A stretch of 64,000 nucleotides of DNA from Prostheceraeus crozeri (taxonomy: Eukaryota; Platyhelminthes; Polycladida; Euryleptidae): assembly GCA_907163375.1 (NCBI GenBank), contig CAJQUW010008977.1, positions 1 to 64,000 on the forward strand, given 5' to 3'. Numbering within the stretch: the first letter of the stretch is position 1; every line of letters begins with the position of its first letter. Made by a program: the position numbers and the translations under genes. The notes beneath the pieces are model-generated. The model was not told where the DNA came from. It ran no database searches and worked only from the letters and a program-made list of their open reading frames with translations. Shown here in pieces: positions 32,619 through 43,861 of this stretch.

Positions 32619-35002
32619 TCGGTAATGAAAGTAAATGGAGCAAATCACGTCTAAATTCGTCATTTTAGTGATGTACCAGAGTTTATTATGATGCATTTTA
32701 TTACTTTAATGTCGGTTACCACACTCTTTAAAAGTTTTGGTTTTTCTATAACAGATTTGATTTGCAGACTTTGCCTCCCACGGACAGTCGGACATGGCTT
32801 GCACATTTGGTTCTCTGAAAAGCGAAAACCCTGAAAAGCTTTTTCAATAAAAGAGATTTGGACTTTTCCAATTTCCCTCCTTCTCTTACTTTTGTTTGTT
32901 GAATGACATATTTGCCCTTTTGTATTTGATTAAGTTTTAAATCGTGATATATTTATACATGCCTATATTATATTTATTATATGTCGTATGTAATTATATT
33001 TTTCACTTAATATAAGGGCTTGTTTTATCACTTTGATGTTGCTTCAAGTTGTTTCTGACGATTATGGCAAATTTTAGATTCTTGTGTTTTTTATCCGAAC
33101 AGGCAATGCTGAGTGATTTTTGTCGATTGATTTGGTCTTCTCTGAAGTCTTCCTTTTGTGACCAACATCAATACTTTATGTTTTCGAAGAATTTTAAAAA
33201 TTTCAAAAACTTTTAAAGGAGGCAATATGGAGCAGGCATCATAGAAGTGGAAACAAGGTGAAGTTCATTTCAAGCAATGCGTGGGATGATGTGATCTAGG
33301 ATATCTTGATAAACAAGTGACATAGATTTTAACATCGACGACTAGATAACTTTGAAAAATTGAACCTTCCTTTTTTACATCCGTGATCACGTTTTCTACT
33401 GTCCGTTGGCAAGCGAAATATATCGGGAAAACAATAACTTAATGACAATACTTTGGCCCTTTCTCTAAATATATAAAATCAATACTTTATTAGTGCGTTA
33501 GTTATTTTACTTGACTGAAATCCAAATTTGCATTGAATCACCAAATCCACTGCTTGAAAAACCAATATGCAGCCTTTAGTTTTTCAAATTCCGGAGATAA
33601 AAATAGAGCCAAATGATTTCTTATAAAGCCACTCAAAACCCAGACTTTTTAAGGTGCATCAAGATTCAGGCTTGTAATAACAGTATATTTACACTTGTCT
33701 GTCTTCATCTATTCATTGTAGTTTTGCTCATCCTCTTCGCGCTTCATCACACTGCGATACCTTCTCCTCTGTATTTCGAACTTCCTTGTCCTTGCCTTCG
33801 TCACTGCCTTCAACAGGCCATGAATGTCTTCCTGCGTTCTCATTCTCTCGTCTGTCTCTTTAACTGGTCAGGAAGTCGCATCAGCTCGAATGTTTCAATT
33901 AATTCACATTAAGTGCTTATTTTTCATTCTACGCATTTACATCCAAATTCTATATTATAATACTGAAATGAACGCTAACTTTACTGATCCATGCGTCCGT
34001 TTGGAAAAATGAGTTGTTGATTTATTATTTTCTAATTGATGATTGGAACAAGAATTGATTCAAAGAGTTTAAATCATCGAATCACGGACGTATCGCATCC
34101 GTGTAAACATTTCTCACAATGCACACCTTGCCGTCAGAATCAAGGTTAGGTCAATAATTTAAGCATATTTCTTCAAGTAAAAATTCATTTCTCTATCTCA
34201 ATGTTTGCATTACTATTTGCTGACTGTAGCTACTGATTATATTTATTTACATATTTGTTACAGGTGGTGACTTTGCCTTCATATTCTAGCATTGAAACTA
34301 AGTTGATGATCTTGTGCTGTGTTGCTCCTATTGGAAGTCAGTGCATTTGTATCGGAGTTGAAAATGCAATCGCTGACCATCTGATACACATAGCCCTTCC
34401 AGACGTGCGTTTGTTCGATCAAAATGGTAGTCTCGAATGGGACAGTTAAGATCTGCAAATACGACAAAGTCATGCGCAATTGTGATTATTTACAAAAACA
34501 GATTTGGTTCTAATCTAGTGGCATTGGTTTTAGTCATCTTTGACATCAGTGCAGCAAGCTACAATTATGTCATGTCAGGAAGGTCCCCTATGCTTTGTTT
34601 ACAAAACTCAAAGTTTGCGAGTTCCTTGTATGACATCTGCCTCTAGTCCCTCAATATTCCGTCATAGCAATTGTGTGGTAAAGCTTCAACGTGTATTGCG
34701 TTTGTGCATTAACCAAATGTACCATAGCGATAAAGTGACATGAAATATAGCTGTACATGTAGGCAATCTATGGTACATTTGGCATGTCCCATAGCTGTAG
34801 ACAATCTATGATGCTATGAAATAAAATCATAATCATTCAATCTATGATAGATGACAACAGATATCACACTTTCATCAGCAAAATGATTATAATGACTTTT
34901 GCATTGATATTTTGACAATGGATATCCATGTTTTGACAATCACTGTCTTCTAGTTATAGATAGAGGCTACATACATACAATATAAGATTATTGTATCGAT
35001 TT
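32619..35002. other. Intergenic; one further weak exon-like frame
   Basis: Mostly AT-rich non-coding sequence. At 34264-34449 a frame of about 62 codons follows an acceptor-like atttatttacatatttgttacag (read in two parts) and encodes a cysteine-containing peptide, but it has no recognisable domain. A small tandem duplication of a tagctgt...ggcaatctatgg unit occurs at about 34750-34810. Confidence 0.3.
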
Positions 35003-35387
35003 GACACCAGTAATACTGCTATATCGACGAGTGCGCGTTAGTGTGCGATATCAATGGCAGCATTAATGGTGTCATATCGATACTATAGTCACATTATTTA
35101 TGAGATGTCTATTTTCGTGGTGTCTTCCGGCTAGTGCGCGTCCCGTTACTGCGCGTTCTGTTAGTGCGCGTACTGTTAGTACGCGTCAGTGTTTAGATAC
35201 TCAAATGTTGTCCTGCTAGTGCACGTGTTTCTTTATAATATAAGCTCTACTTTAATTTGACTCAACTATTTAGAAGGTTATCAAGAAACATCCCAATTAG
35301 GAAAAACAATGCTTTCATAGATGAGCATTTATTCGTAGATATTTATCTTAAAAACAAGAATAAAAAACAAAAGCATCAAATGCTACA

Positions 35388-35849
35388 CTACTTCTGTGAA
35401 ATGCAGATAACAGAGCACTTGGCACAAAACTCGGATGGTGAGATCTCGTTACCATCAAGCAGCCGTCGAAGATTCTTCAACTTCTCTGTTGCATTCTTGT
35501 ATTTCTTCTTTTGCTTTTCTTTTGTTTCCGTACCAGCTCTCATCAATCTCAAATTCAGTTCTTCTGACTCCTGTTCTTTCTTCAGATTTTCGATAAAGAC
35601 GAAAATATTTGGATGTTTGCCAAAATCATTCTTCAGTTTGCCGTGAAAGCCTTCTAGATGATTGTTGGTTCGAATCACCAGCTTGTCGCCAAGAACGTTG
35701 TCGCACTGTGTCCATATTTCTCTCGGAAATCTCGCATCGTACTCATCAACATAGTTGGTTGTTATGTAGTCCATGAATTGAACCAACCCATCGTCGTTGC
35801 CATGCATTGTGGCTATCAAGTCCATCCAAACGTCATCAACCATGTTCAA
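35388..35849 (-). pseudogene. C-terminal part of MULE transposase
   Basis: The 153-codon frame reads VDDVWMDLIATMH, FPREIWTQCDN, then RTNNHLEGFHGKLKNDFGKH followed by PNIFVFIENLKKEQ. This is the typical post-catalytic block of FLYWCH/MULE transposases (W...TNN.LEG.H...HP....FI..L). A basic coiled segment follows, KEKQKKKYKNATEKLKNLRR. The DDE region between this and the finger is deleted, so the protein would be inactive as a transposase. Confidence 0.8.
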
Positions 35850-36196
35850 TGGGAGAAAGTGAATACCAAACGCACAGCAGACTTTAAGGTGTTCCTCCGG
35901 TTCATGACTTCTATCTTGGATTGATCAGCTGGGTGATTGTGTTCTTGACTGGATTCTTCAAAGTACTCCAGCGCTTTGCCAGCAACTCCTCTTAAGGAGC
36001 AGGTCTTGACTACACAACGGAATGCTATGGTGCCGTTCTTGTTGCTCTTGTCCTTGCACCAAATGTGACCGTCCTTCGCAATACATGGGTTTCCTCTGCG
36101 GCTCTTGATGACTTCCATGTCGAAACATGCGATGCACATCTGAATGCAACTGATAGGCGGCCCAGTCTTTACGCGCACTAAGTGAACACTCATCAC
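35846..36196 (-). pseudogene. FLYWCH-type zinc finger, N-terminal part of MULE transposase
   Basis: The 116-codon frame contains MEVIKSRRGNPCIAKDGHIW, then FRCVVKTCSLRGVAG and EHNHPAD. This is the FLYWCH layout of a small strand region, C-x(n)-C and a closing H-x-H, with the usual first aromatic positions partly changed. FLYWCH fingers head many animal MULE transposases and bind DNA. The frame ends near 35846, where sequence that should lead to the catalytic domain is missing. Confidence 0.75.
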
Positions 36197-36317
36197 GCGC
36201 AGTAACAGGACTTACTTCCATTACTTATGCAATCATGCGACACAATTATAGAACAAAGACGCGCACTATCAAGACGCGCACTAACTGAACGGCGCCATTT
36301 CCGTCATTACTGGTGTC

Positions 36318-37730
36318 TGAAATCAGTGATTCATACACAAGTTTTTCTAAGATATCATTGTCCCATTCGATATCAAAGAAAAAGCTCAGGCCCCAGTTCA
36401 GGATCATTTCATAACCAGCCGTCTTAACTCACTGACGCATTCAGAGCAAGATTCTTTGAGCAATTTGTTAACAAATCCAAAAACATTTTCACAGTATGGA
36501 AATCAACATGCAAGTGGTTGATCGAATGATGTGATGATAATTGAAATGTGCAAGACAACAGCAATGTTGTTTTTTTATCTTCTAGCAATACGAATTTACC
36601 ATCGCACGCAAAACTGGGCGCAGATGTTTTGAAATGGTCCACTATTTTCGCTCCAATCATGACATAACGAGAATCCATCTCCAATATTTCATGGACTCTC
36701 TCACTTGAAAAAGAGCTTCTCATCGAACTTTTCTATCATCTCAAACCCTAAATTGTTCACTATTTATTTACAGAACTATTAATTCGAGCAATGAACAAAT
36801 ACATTCAATGGTTCTGTCGTCAATATCTCTTGGCCACGCTCTTCCGATGTATATTCTGTTCATTAGCAACAATTCTCTTTATAATTTGATATTATCAGTG
36901 AAGTGAGACTTTGTTCACCAAATCAAATTCCATATTGCAAATGCCATATTTTCGTGTAGCAGAGGAAATGCACTATGAAAGGTATATCTTAGAGGTTGCA
37001 CACAGTGATACGAGTACTTGATTCTTGAAAGTAAACAATATTTTTTTCGGGAAGAAACTTCATGGAATTCATAGTTTGAAGGAAAATATATATAAAAATA
37101 GCCATCCCCTATCGATCTCAAATGGTTCATCAAAGACACTTCAACATTTTATTTGCAGGAATAACACAATGATGAAACGAAAACAGAGGTAGAAGAAATA
37201 CCTACAGTGTGTTAGTGGAAAAACATTGGATTCTCACATGTAGTATATGAAATTGATGATTGCTTTGTATTCTTTGATAATTTTACATTATGTCTAGATA
37301 TCTATTCATAGCTGGCAGATGAAGTCATCTTTGATGTCTATTTCCGTCATTACTGGTGTCGCCTTGCATTCGATGCATAGGCGGAAATTTTGAGTTATCT
37401 ATGACAAAACGACATTACTGGTGTTAAATGTCATAAATAATGGAAAGAGAGAGATGCACAAAAAGTGAGGTTCAAAAATAAATATCGCATACCCATATAG
37501 ACATATTTTTGCAGACACAGCATGCATTTATCTACCTTGAGGCAACGATATCACAACGACATCATAGATTTTCTTAGATCGTACATTGCAAATGTTACTT
37601 ATCGGAAGTACTCGTACATTAAGGGACATTAGTTCTCTTAATAACTTCTTTATAAACTTCTTATAACTCTTTATAAACTTCTCTAAAAAACATTTCATAT
37701 CTATGCACATGAACAACACACATTTAGACT
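36318..37730. other. Intergenic with extra MULE-terminus copies
   Basis: A 99-codon minus frame at 36424-36723 matches nothing I know. tttccgtcattactggtgtc recurs at 37341-37360, as at the MULE right end, and a partial copy is at 37410-37421. This suggests another truncated element or a longer MULE. Confidence 0.4.
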
Positions 37731-37738
37731 CATACATC

Positions 37739-38809
37739 CACAGAATTAGATTGTTTAACTGCATCACTTTGCTAGAAGTGCAAACTGATTCAAAACGATG
37801 GCACATGCAGGAACTTACTAAGTGGGCAGAAAGAAATTTTAATACCTTGCAGAAATAGGAAAAATAGTCGAAATAGGAAAAATAGTCGCAATCCGTCGCC
37901 TGCGGATTGCTCTGAATTCCTTCAAAAAGCTCCGATCTCCACGATTTCTTCAGATTCGAACAATTCAGATCATTGCGCAAAAGTTTCCTCGATAATGTTA
38001 GGCCCTCCGATCATTATTAGAAAAGTTAGCAGGCGCATGAAAAAACGTTCACAAACTTCTCTGTAGAACTTGACATCTTCTGTCTCTTTGCTGTGTGATC
38101 TGGTTGATAACAGTCACTGAAACGTCGCACAATTTGGCGTGTTTAATGTTGAACTGGCTGCTCATTGTTCGATTGCTATGGTATTTAGTCAGGAGATTGT
38201 GCCATTTCAATATAGCGTTACATGTTCCAATGTTTCCCTTCTAGTCAAACCACAGAATTAGACAGGTCGTCTCTTCTTCCGTTTGACTAGAAGGGAAGCA
38301 TTGGAACGTGCAACGTTATTGAAATGGCACAATCTGCTGACTAAATACCATAGCAATCGAACAATGAGAAGCCAGTTCAGCATTAAAAACGACAAATTGT
38401 ACAAAGTTTCTGTGACTGTTATCAACCGGATCACACAGCAAAGAGACACAGTCGATGTCAAGTTCTACAGAGAAGTTTGTGAACGTTTTTTCATGCGCCT
38501 GCTAACTTTTTTAAAATGATCGGAGGGCCCAACATTATCGAGAAAACTTTTGCGCAATGATCTGAATTCTTCGAATCTGAAGGAATCGTGGCGATCGGAG
38601 CATTTTGAAGGAATTTAGAGCAATCCGCAAGCGACGCACGACTATTTTTCCTATCTCTGCAAGGTATTAAAAATTTCTTTTTGCCCACTTATTAAGTTCC
38701 TGCATGTGCCATTTGTTTGAATCAGTTTGCACTTCTAGCAAAGTGACACAGATAAACAATCTAATTCTGTGAGTCAAACGGAAGAAGAGACGACCTGTCT
38801 AATTCTGAG
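37739..38809 (-). mobile_element. hAT-like MITE copy D1, interrupted by copy D2
   Basis: This copy starts cacagaattagattg and ends ctgtctaattctgag. The octamer catacatc flanks it at 37731-37738 and 38810-38817. Copy D2 interrupts it near its end, with D1 resuming at 38780. An 18-base stretch, gaaataggaaaaatagtc, is tandemly duplicated near 37860. A minus-strand frame in D1 (37980-37528) keeps the family ATDCDYFSYFDYFSYF-type segment. Confidence 0.92.
38251..38771 (+). mobile_element. hAT-like MITE copy D2, inserted within copy D1
   Basis: Complete 521-base copy starting cacagaattagacagg and ending aatctaattctgtg. The octamer agtcaaac flanks it at 38243-38250 and 38772-38779. Removing D2 and one octamer restores the sequence of D1. 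The family frame is open from 38283 to 38519 in this copy (78 codons). Confidence 0.95.
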
Positions 38810-38817
38810 CATACATC

Positions 38818-39414
38818 AGCCATGAATTCTACGGTAAACAAAGCTTCAGTAGACTGAATGCAAACATTCTTAGTTTTACTCTCAACTAACAGGATGTACA
38901 GTTGATTCCATTCACAATGTCATTTGTGGTACGACTGCGGAAATTTGATGACAGTCATACAAAAACTGCATCTACGACTGTGACATCAAAGTTATGAAAG
39001 CTGAAGGGGATCATTGTCAGCACTGCTGATGAATTTTGGCTCTAGAAACTTCGTATTCTTGTATAGGGACATCATTACTCTCAGCCGCTTGCTTATTATT
39101 GCGTATTCGCTAAAAACTAGAACATTTTATGACATTTTGTATTCTCAACGCGCAGTGATTGTCTTGTCGCATTTTCAATTTTCTATTTGTTCCTCTTGAA
39201 GCTGTCGAAGAAGTGTGATCTAGATTAAAGACAATGCTTGAATTGTCGAGGTAATTGAAGCAACATTTTACGATGAATCAAAACTTGAGTGCTCGATGAA
39301 CGTCCGAGCAGATTTTGTCGATCCTTTAGTTCCAAGCACACATTCATTTTTAAGTTTTTCAAGTTGCAAAATTAACCAAAAAGAGAGGTAAATTTCAACA
39401 GGCACCAGACTCTT
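38818..39414. other. Intergenic, nothing recognised
   Basis: No gene or repeat could be supported. Confidence 0.35.
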
Positions 39415-40075
39415 CATTAAAGTCGTGCCAGCCTTCGGCTATTTGTCTTAATCATGCATATAAAGTGATAGGTAGGCAAAGAAGATCGCAAGCAGAATTT
39501 ACACTAATATCAATAAATCATCAAAGACAAATACTGTAAGTTATAAGTCAAAAATGCGTGGGTGTTTGGTGATAAAATAATCACGAACAGCAGAATCAGA
39601 GGAATTTAAAAACAAATGCTCGTTAAGACGAGACATGACGAGGCGCTTAGTTTGCCCAATGTAAATGTCATTACACAAACTGCAACAAAGTTGATAGATA
39701 ACACATTTTGAATAGCGCAGATTAAGTTTATCACTCGTAGGACAGAATTTGCAGTCAGCATAACACTGGAGCTTCTCTTTGGATGGATGAAAATTCGTTT
39801 CAAAGATTGACCACCGCAAAACCATGGGTTTAACAAAATCGTCAATTCTCAATCTTTTTAAGAATGATGTGTAATGTCTTTTAGTGACTTCATCAAAACT
39901 TCATCTTTTTAGTAATGTGCTTGTCTTGCATTTTTGAATTTTAACTTACAGTATCTGCCTTTGATGATTTATTGATTATTAATGTAAATTCTGTTTTCGA
40001 TCTTCTTTGCTTACCTATCACTTTATGTGCATGATTAAGGCGAACAGCCGAAAGCTCGCACGACTTTAATACAGC
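39415..40075 (-). mobile_element. Penelope-like element fragment between inverted flanks
   Basis: Flanks of about 140 bases at 39415-39557 and 39934-40075 are inverted copies. Each contains a gattaag(g/a)c(g/a)aa(c/t)agccgaa stem-loop motif, a cacgactttaat word, tatcacttta, and a tgatttattgat segment. Between them is the GIY-YIG coding fragment on the minus strand. Inverted terminal partial copies are a known feature of Penelope-like insertions. Only the 3' part of the element is present. Confidence 0.7.
39541..39852 (-). pseudogene. Penelope-like GIY-YIG endonuclease fragment
   Basis: The 103-codon frame has an RT-to-endonuclease linker (VLRWSIFETNFHPSKEKLQ), a C-x2-C pair in CKFC, then KCVIYQLCCSLCNDIYIGQTKR and MSRLNEHL. 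These are the GIY-YIG fold signatures with the cysteine pairs typical of Penelope-like endonucleases. It stops soon after the HPRIFDL end, shorter than usual. The polymerase is absent. By eye its cysteine linker differs enough from the other two fragments in the window to suggest separate lineages. Confidence 0.82.
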
Positions 40076-40259
40076 ATGTGGTGCTTGTTAAAATTCACTC
40101 ACTTCTCTTTTCGGTTCATTTTGCATTTTGCACATTCTCTAGAAATAAAGCGGATATGGGAAAATGCATCAAAAAACGGACTGTCTGGTCACCCTACTCA
40201 TAGAGGACAGACAAATTCAGTTGATTGACTGATTGATCGTGAGATAAACTACAAGGAAA

Positions 40260-41180
40260 TCATAGCGCACACGTATGTCTGCCTGATGAATAATTCAGTT
40301 GCATATGGACTCGCACAGGGGTCGGTTCTATCTCCTTACCTCTTCTGATTGTATATAAGTTCCCTCAAATAACTATTACCATCGTCCGTAATGCACAAAT
40401 ATGCCGATGATGTTGTTATAATCTACAATTTTCAGACTCTGATGACGTTGATATAAATGTCAATAGCGAAGTACGCAATGATCGTGAGTGGAGTGACAAA
40501 GATGGACTGATCCTTAATGACAATAGAGACAAGCTTATGCTTATCTGATCTGACAAGTATAGACGCTTATCTATAACATCTATTACCACTTCTGACTCTA
40601 TTAACATTCTTGGAGCAGTTTTCGACAAAAATGCGAAATGGAAGTCTCATACCAGCTACATAGCAAAGAGAGCATCACAGCGTATATATCTGCTGAAAAC
40701 TGTTCCTTCGATGCGCAAGCAGGATCTCATTCAGATTTACACTAAAATGATTCTTGGTGTGATCGAGTATAATTGCCCGCTGATGGTCGGAATGACAACT
40801 TCATCTTCGACAATATTGGAGAAAACAAGGAAACGATGCCATCGAATAATATGTTTTGCCACCAGTAAACGCGAATGCTTACCCAGTTTAGAAGACAGAA
40901 GACAGCAAAAAGCCTTAAAAGTGTTTCACTCTACGCTTGTACAAGGACATATGCTCAACAAATTTGCTCCACGACGATTGACTTATTCAGGGAAATTTGT
41001 TGTTCCACTCTCCCGAACTAAACGTCGGTCTTTTTCTTTCCTCCTCTTCTATAGAAAGTTGTTTAATACAACGTAATTACTTTGTCACTTTGATTTCCTT
41101 AATGTATAGACCACTATGGATGTTTCTTGCACTGTATTATTATCATTCAAAATATAAACGATTTATTATTATTATTAATG
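40260..41180 (+). pseudogene. LINE reverse transcriptase remnant with YADD motif
   Basis: In shifting frames the plus strand reads AYGLAQGSVLSPYLF and HKYADDVVIIYNF, the B-C motifs of a non-LTR reverse transcriptase; YADD lies at 40400-40411. It continues WSDKDGLILNDNRDKLML, INILGAVFDKNAKWKSH, then an open 121-codon frame from 40711 to 41076 covering the thumb and C-terminus (RASQRIYLLK, YNCPLMVG, KRCHRIICF). The end carries a ttattattattatta tail at 41161-41175, as in CR1/L2-like elements. Several stops and frameshifts make it dead. Confidence 0.82.
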
Positions 41181-43043
41181 TGTTGCGGCGGGAGCCCCTG
41201 CCCTGTAGCCAGCTCGGGACCATCATCTGCAGCTGTGTTAAGACGATTTGAGTGACTGCACATTGAAGCAGCTGTGGATATTCTCACTCTCATGTCAGAA
41301 AACGAATAGACATTGAAAAGTGAAGACAAATGAGTTCATATGTCTCTGTGTGTGTATGTGAACGCCTTACAGCTGGGCCACACCTTCATTCCTTCGCGCT
41401 GTATCAACTTTGTCAATATTAAGACAACAAATACTAACAGAATATTGTTCATTTTCTTTACAACTTCATATCAGCATCTTCAGACATTCTCCCACTAATT
41501 CTGTCAATAGAAATGTTCGTCAATAGATTGCCTTAATTTGTACAAATTCATTACACATCAGGTTTTGTCAACGTCCATGAATAGTTGCTTCCCTGTGGTT
41601 TAATTGCTAACTGCTCAATTGGATTTATTGCAGTGTCTCATCAAATGCGAAGACAGAATGGAACATTTTAGTTCATTGAATTCACAGATGAGTTGATGAT
41701 TCGCATTTCTCCGCAATGCTTAGCAAAAGTATAATATTGGAATCACAGCTATCTGTCAAGGGCATGAATTGGAAGATATCTTTGAATTTATACCCTCGAC
41801 CATAGAAATTAACAATACCATAGAAAGTCTATTATCCACTTCTATGTTCGCGACAGATAGCTGCAATTTCTATTCATGCCTGAACTATCATGGATGAAAA
41901 AACACTTATGACGTGGTTCATAGATTTTGATGAGCAAGCAATAGAATTGAAATGATCATGTTTAAGATAGATGCACCGAAACGAAGGGCATAGATGGGAA
42001 GGTGCAGCCCCATTGAAAATACATTGAAATTGGCGGGCATGAATTGGAAATTTCCAATTTGTGTTCGTCAACCTTGATAGAATGCTATGATGTTGAGCTG
42101 GAGAAACGCACCTTCGAATGAGAGATATTAATTCTGATGAGACCTAAAAATGTGGGTTTAAACTGTGGAGGTCTTCACACAATAGAAGATTTGTATATAA
42201 CTGAGTACTCTCATTACTCTCATTTCGTTTAGATTTTTCAATAGCTTTACTTCATTTCACCTCTGTCTCTCTCTAAAATGCATGTGAATCTGTCTTGTAA
42301 TCGTATACGGGCGACCTGGGACGATGTCGTAATATTTTTCTGTACGTATATTCCAAACTTATTCTGTATGACTGTAAATTTCTCTTTTCTGATGACCAAC
42401 AGATATTGGAAATAGTTTTTAACCATTCGAGAAATAAGTCTGCATGTTCTATTCTCTTGCTTTCCAGTGTGCATGAGCATTCACGTTGTGTGTGATTTCA
42501 TCCACTGTCACGCATTATTAACAGTTTAACTATCAACAATGGCAATAATGCTATAGCGTTTGAATAAGGTATTAGTTGTTCTCAAATAGATTGCTCTCTC
42601 TCTCTCTCAAATCTCAAAATCTCAAAATCTCAAAAGGTTTATTGCCCATCTTGTGGGAGCAAGGAAGGTAGCCTACATTATATTTGCAATACATCATTAT
42701 TATAACCAAAATCACATAAGCACCACGATCGCCGATGTAATTTGTAGACAAACGTACAGACACTGTGACACTATGTAATAAATCAAGGAACATTTGATAT
42801 TATGAAGGAGAGGAGATAAAGCATGAACAAAAATTGTTGATCATTTCTTGATCACGTTTTTGCGTTATGCTAACAACCAATTATATTTTGTGATTTACTT
42901 TCCTCTCTCTCATGCACACGAACACACACACTCCGCAAGCCATAAGCCATAAACCATCAGCAATATGCGGCGCTATCTGCAAAAAACCTGTTCAAACGGC
43001 TTAAGGTAAATCCTGCATGCATCGGTCTTATACAGACATATCA
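41181..43043. other. Intergenic with a dispersed repeat and a simple repeat
   Basis: A segment at 41803-41850 repeats that at 19706-19754. At 42590-42640, ctctctctctc passes into three caaaatct units next to tttattgcccatc. On the minus strand this looks like a LINE 3' tail (caataaacc then ttttgagatttt), but no coding part follows. No gene was found. Confidence 0.35.
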
Positions 43044-43230
43044 CACAATAAAGAGGCACTCATGAAAGCATTTTGAAAACTTTTTCCTGCACTTTTAAAT
43101 GATGACTGGACGTTTCAACGTTTTCGACAAATTTAATGCACAATTATTTGAATTCTCCGACAATGGGACAATCGTGGCGATCGGAGCATTTTGAAGGAAT
43201 TCACAGCAATGAACAGCCGAGCATTATTTT
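43044..43230 (+). mobile_element. hAT-like MITE, degenerate partial copy
   Basis: The central part of the family is recognisable, including caataaagaggcactcatg and cgtggcgatcggagcatttt then gaaggaattcacagcaat. Both termini are lost. It is the most diverged member seen. Confidence 0.65.
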
Positions 43231-43585
43231 CGTTATTTGATCGATGCATAGGAATTATCATCTCGCCAACAGCGTGAGCTTCTGTATTAGATTCTCTTCT
43301 AGTACCCGCTTCATTCTGTGTTTGTATGTGCAACAAGCGTGCAGTTTTCAAACGAATTCTCCGTTCTGCACAATCTGACTGATTGCAGATAAGATGGCAG
43401 AGAATTACTTTTCCTGCAATATAAACGTCTCATTCGCTCATAACTTCTCTCCATTCTCAACTTGGCTCAAATTTCGCTCTCGTTTTTCACTCACTGACCT
43501 ATCACAGCTTCCCAGTCGGCAAGCGTGATTTCAAATTTGATTGGAGGAGACGAATTCATTGCTCATAGCGCGTCAAGCCATTTTC
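43231..43585. other. Presumed upstream region of a candidate promoter
   Basis: No coding sequence is supported; a 72-codon minus frame overlapping the degenerate MITE is probably chance. Confidence 0.3.
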
Positions 43586-43592
43586 AAACGAA

Positions 43593-43599
43593 TATATAA
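43593..43599 (+). promoter_or_regulatory. Candidate TATA box
   Basis: tatataa lies about 33 bases upstream of an initiator-like ttcagtttg (43625-43633) and about 62 bases upstream of an ATG at 43655. The spacing is what a TATA-driven RNA polymerase II promoter would show. Support comes only from arrangement. Confidence 0.4.
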
Positions 43600-43654
43600 T
43601 TGAGGTTACTCAGCGGTATGAGCTTTCAGTTTGTGTGTTGGCTACGTCTCGATA

Positions 43655-43685
43655 ATGCGGCGAAATCTCCACATCGTACTCGCCG
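43655..43685 (+). CDS. Candidate first coding exon (start of a possible signal peptide)
   Basis: The ATG is followed by codons for MRRNLHIVLA, a basic-then-hydrophobic start like a signal peptide, and then the consensus donor g|gtgagt at 43686. With the TATA box upstream this looks like the 5' end of a spliced gene. The next exon is not identified; the frame at 43862-44095 is one candidate. If unspliced, the frame closes after 15 codons. Confidence 0.3.
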
Positions 43686-43861
43686 GTGAGTCCCAAAAGT
43701 GACGTCTTTTTTACCTTCATTCATGGAATTCCACACAGGCTAAGTGTCAAGTGAAAGTTTCATTTCTGACGGCAAAATGTATTGGAATATTCGCTTAAAA
43801 AACAGCGTAATGTAGGCGAGAAGTTCATGCACCAGTAGATGAGGGGGCGGAATCGATACGA

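Larger units (their letters stand above)
35003..36317 (-). mobile_element. MULE (Mutator-like) transposon with FLYWCH finger, internally deleted
   Basis: The left end is gacaccagtaat. The right end, reversed, is gacaccagtaatgacggaaa. Inside both ends are copies of tagtgcgcgt. Four at the left (35132, 35147, 35162, 35177) are spaced exactly 15 bases apart; inverted copies are at 36171, 36195, 36259 and 36274, the last two again 15 apart. Between them the minus strand encodes an N-terminal FLYWCH finger and a C-terminal transposase region but no catalytic domain. Another copy of the terminal motif at 37349-37360 leaves the true right boundary uncertain. No target duplication was seen. Confidence 0.75.

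Noticed and set aside
35670-35690. tRNA B-box-like ggttcgaatcacc
   Set aside because: It lies inside the MULE transposase coding sequence (RTNNHLEG region on the minus strand) and has no A box or cloverleaf.
42590-42640. LINE 3' tail on the minus strand
   Set aside because: The tail-like caataaacc and ttttgag repeats are suggestive, but no reverse transcriptase sequence follows, so it is only noted.
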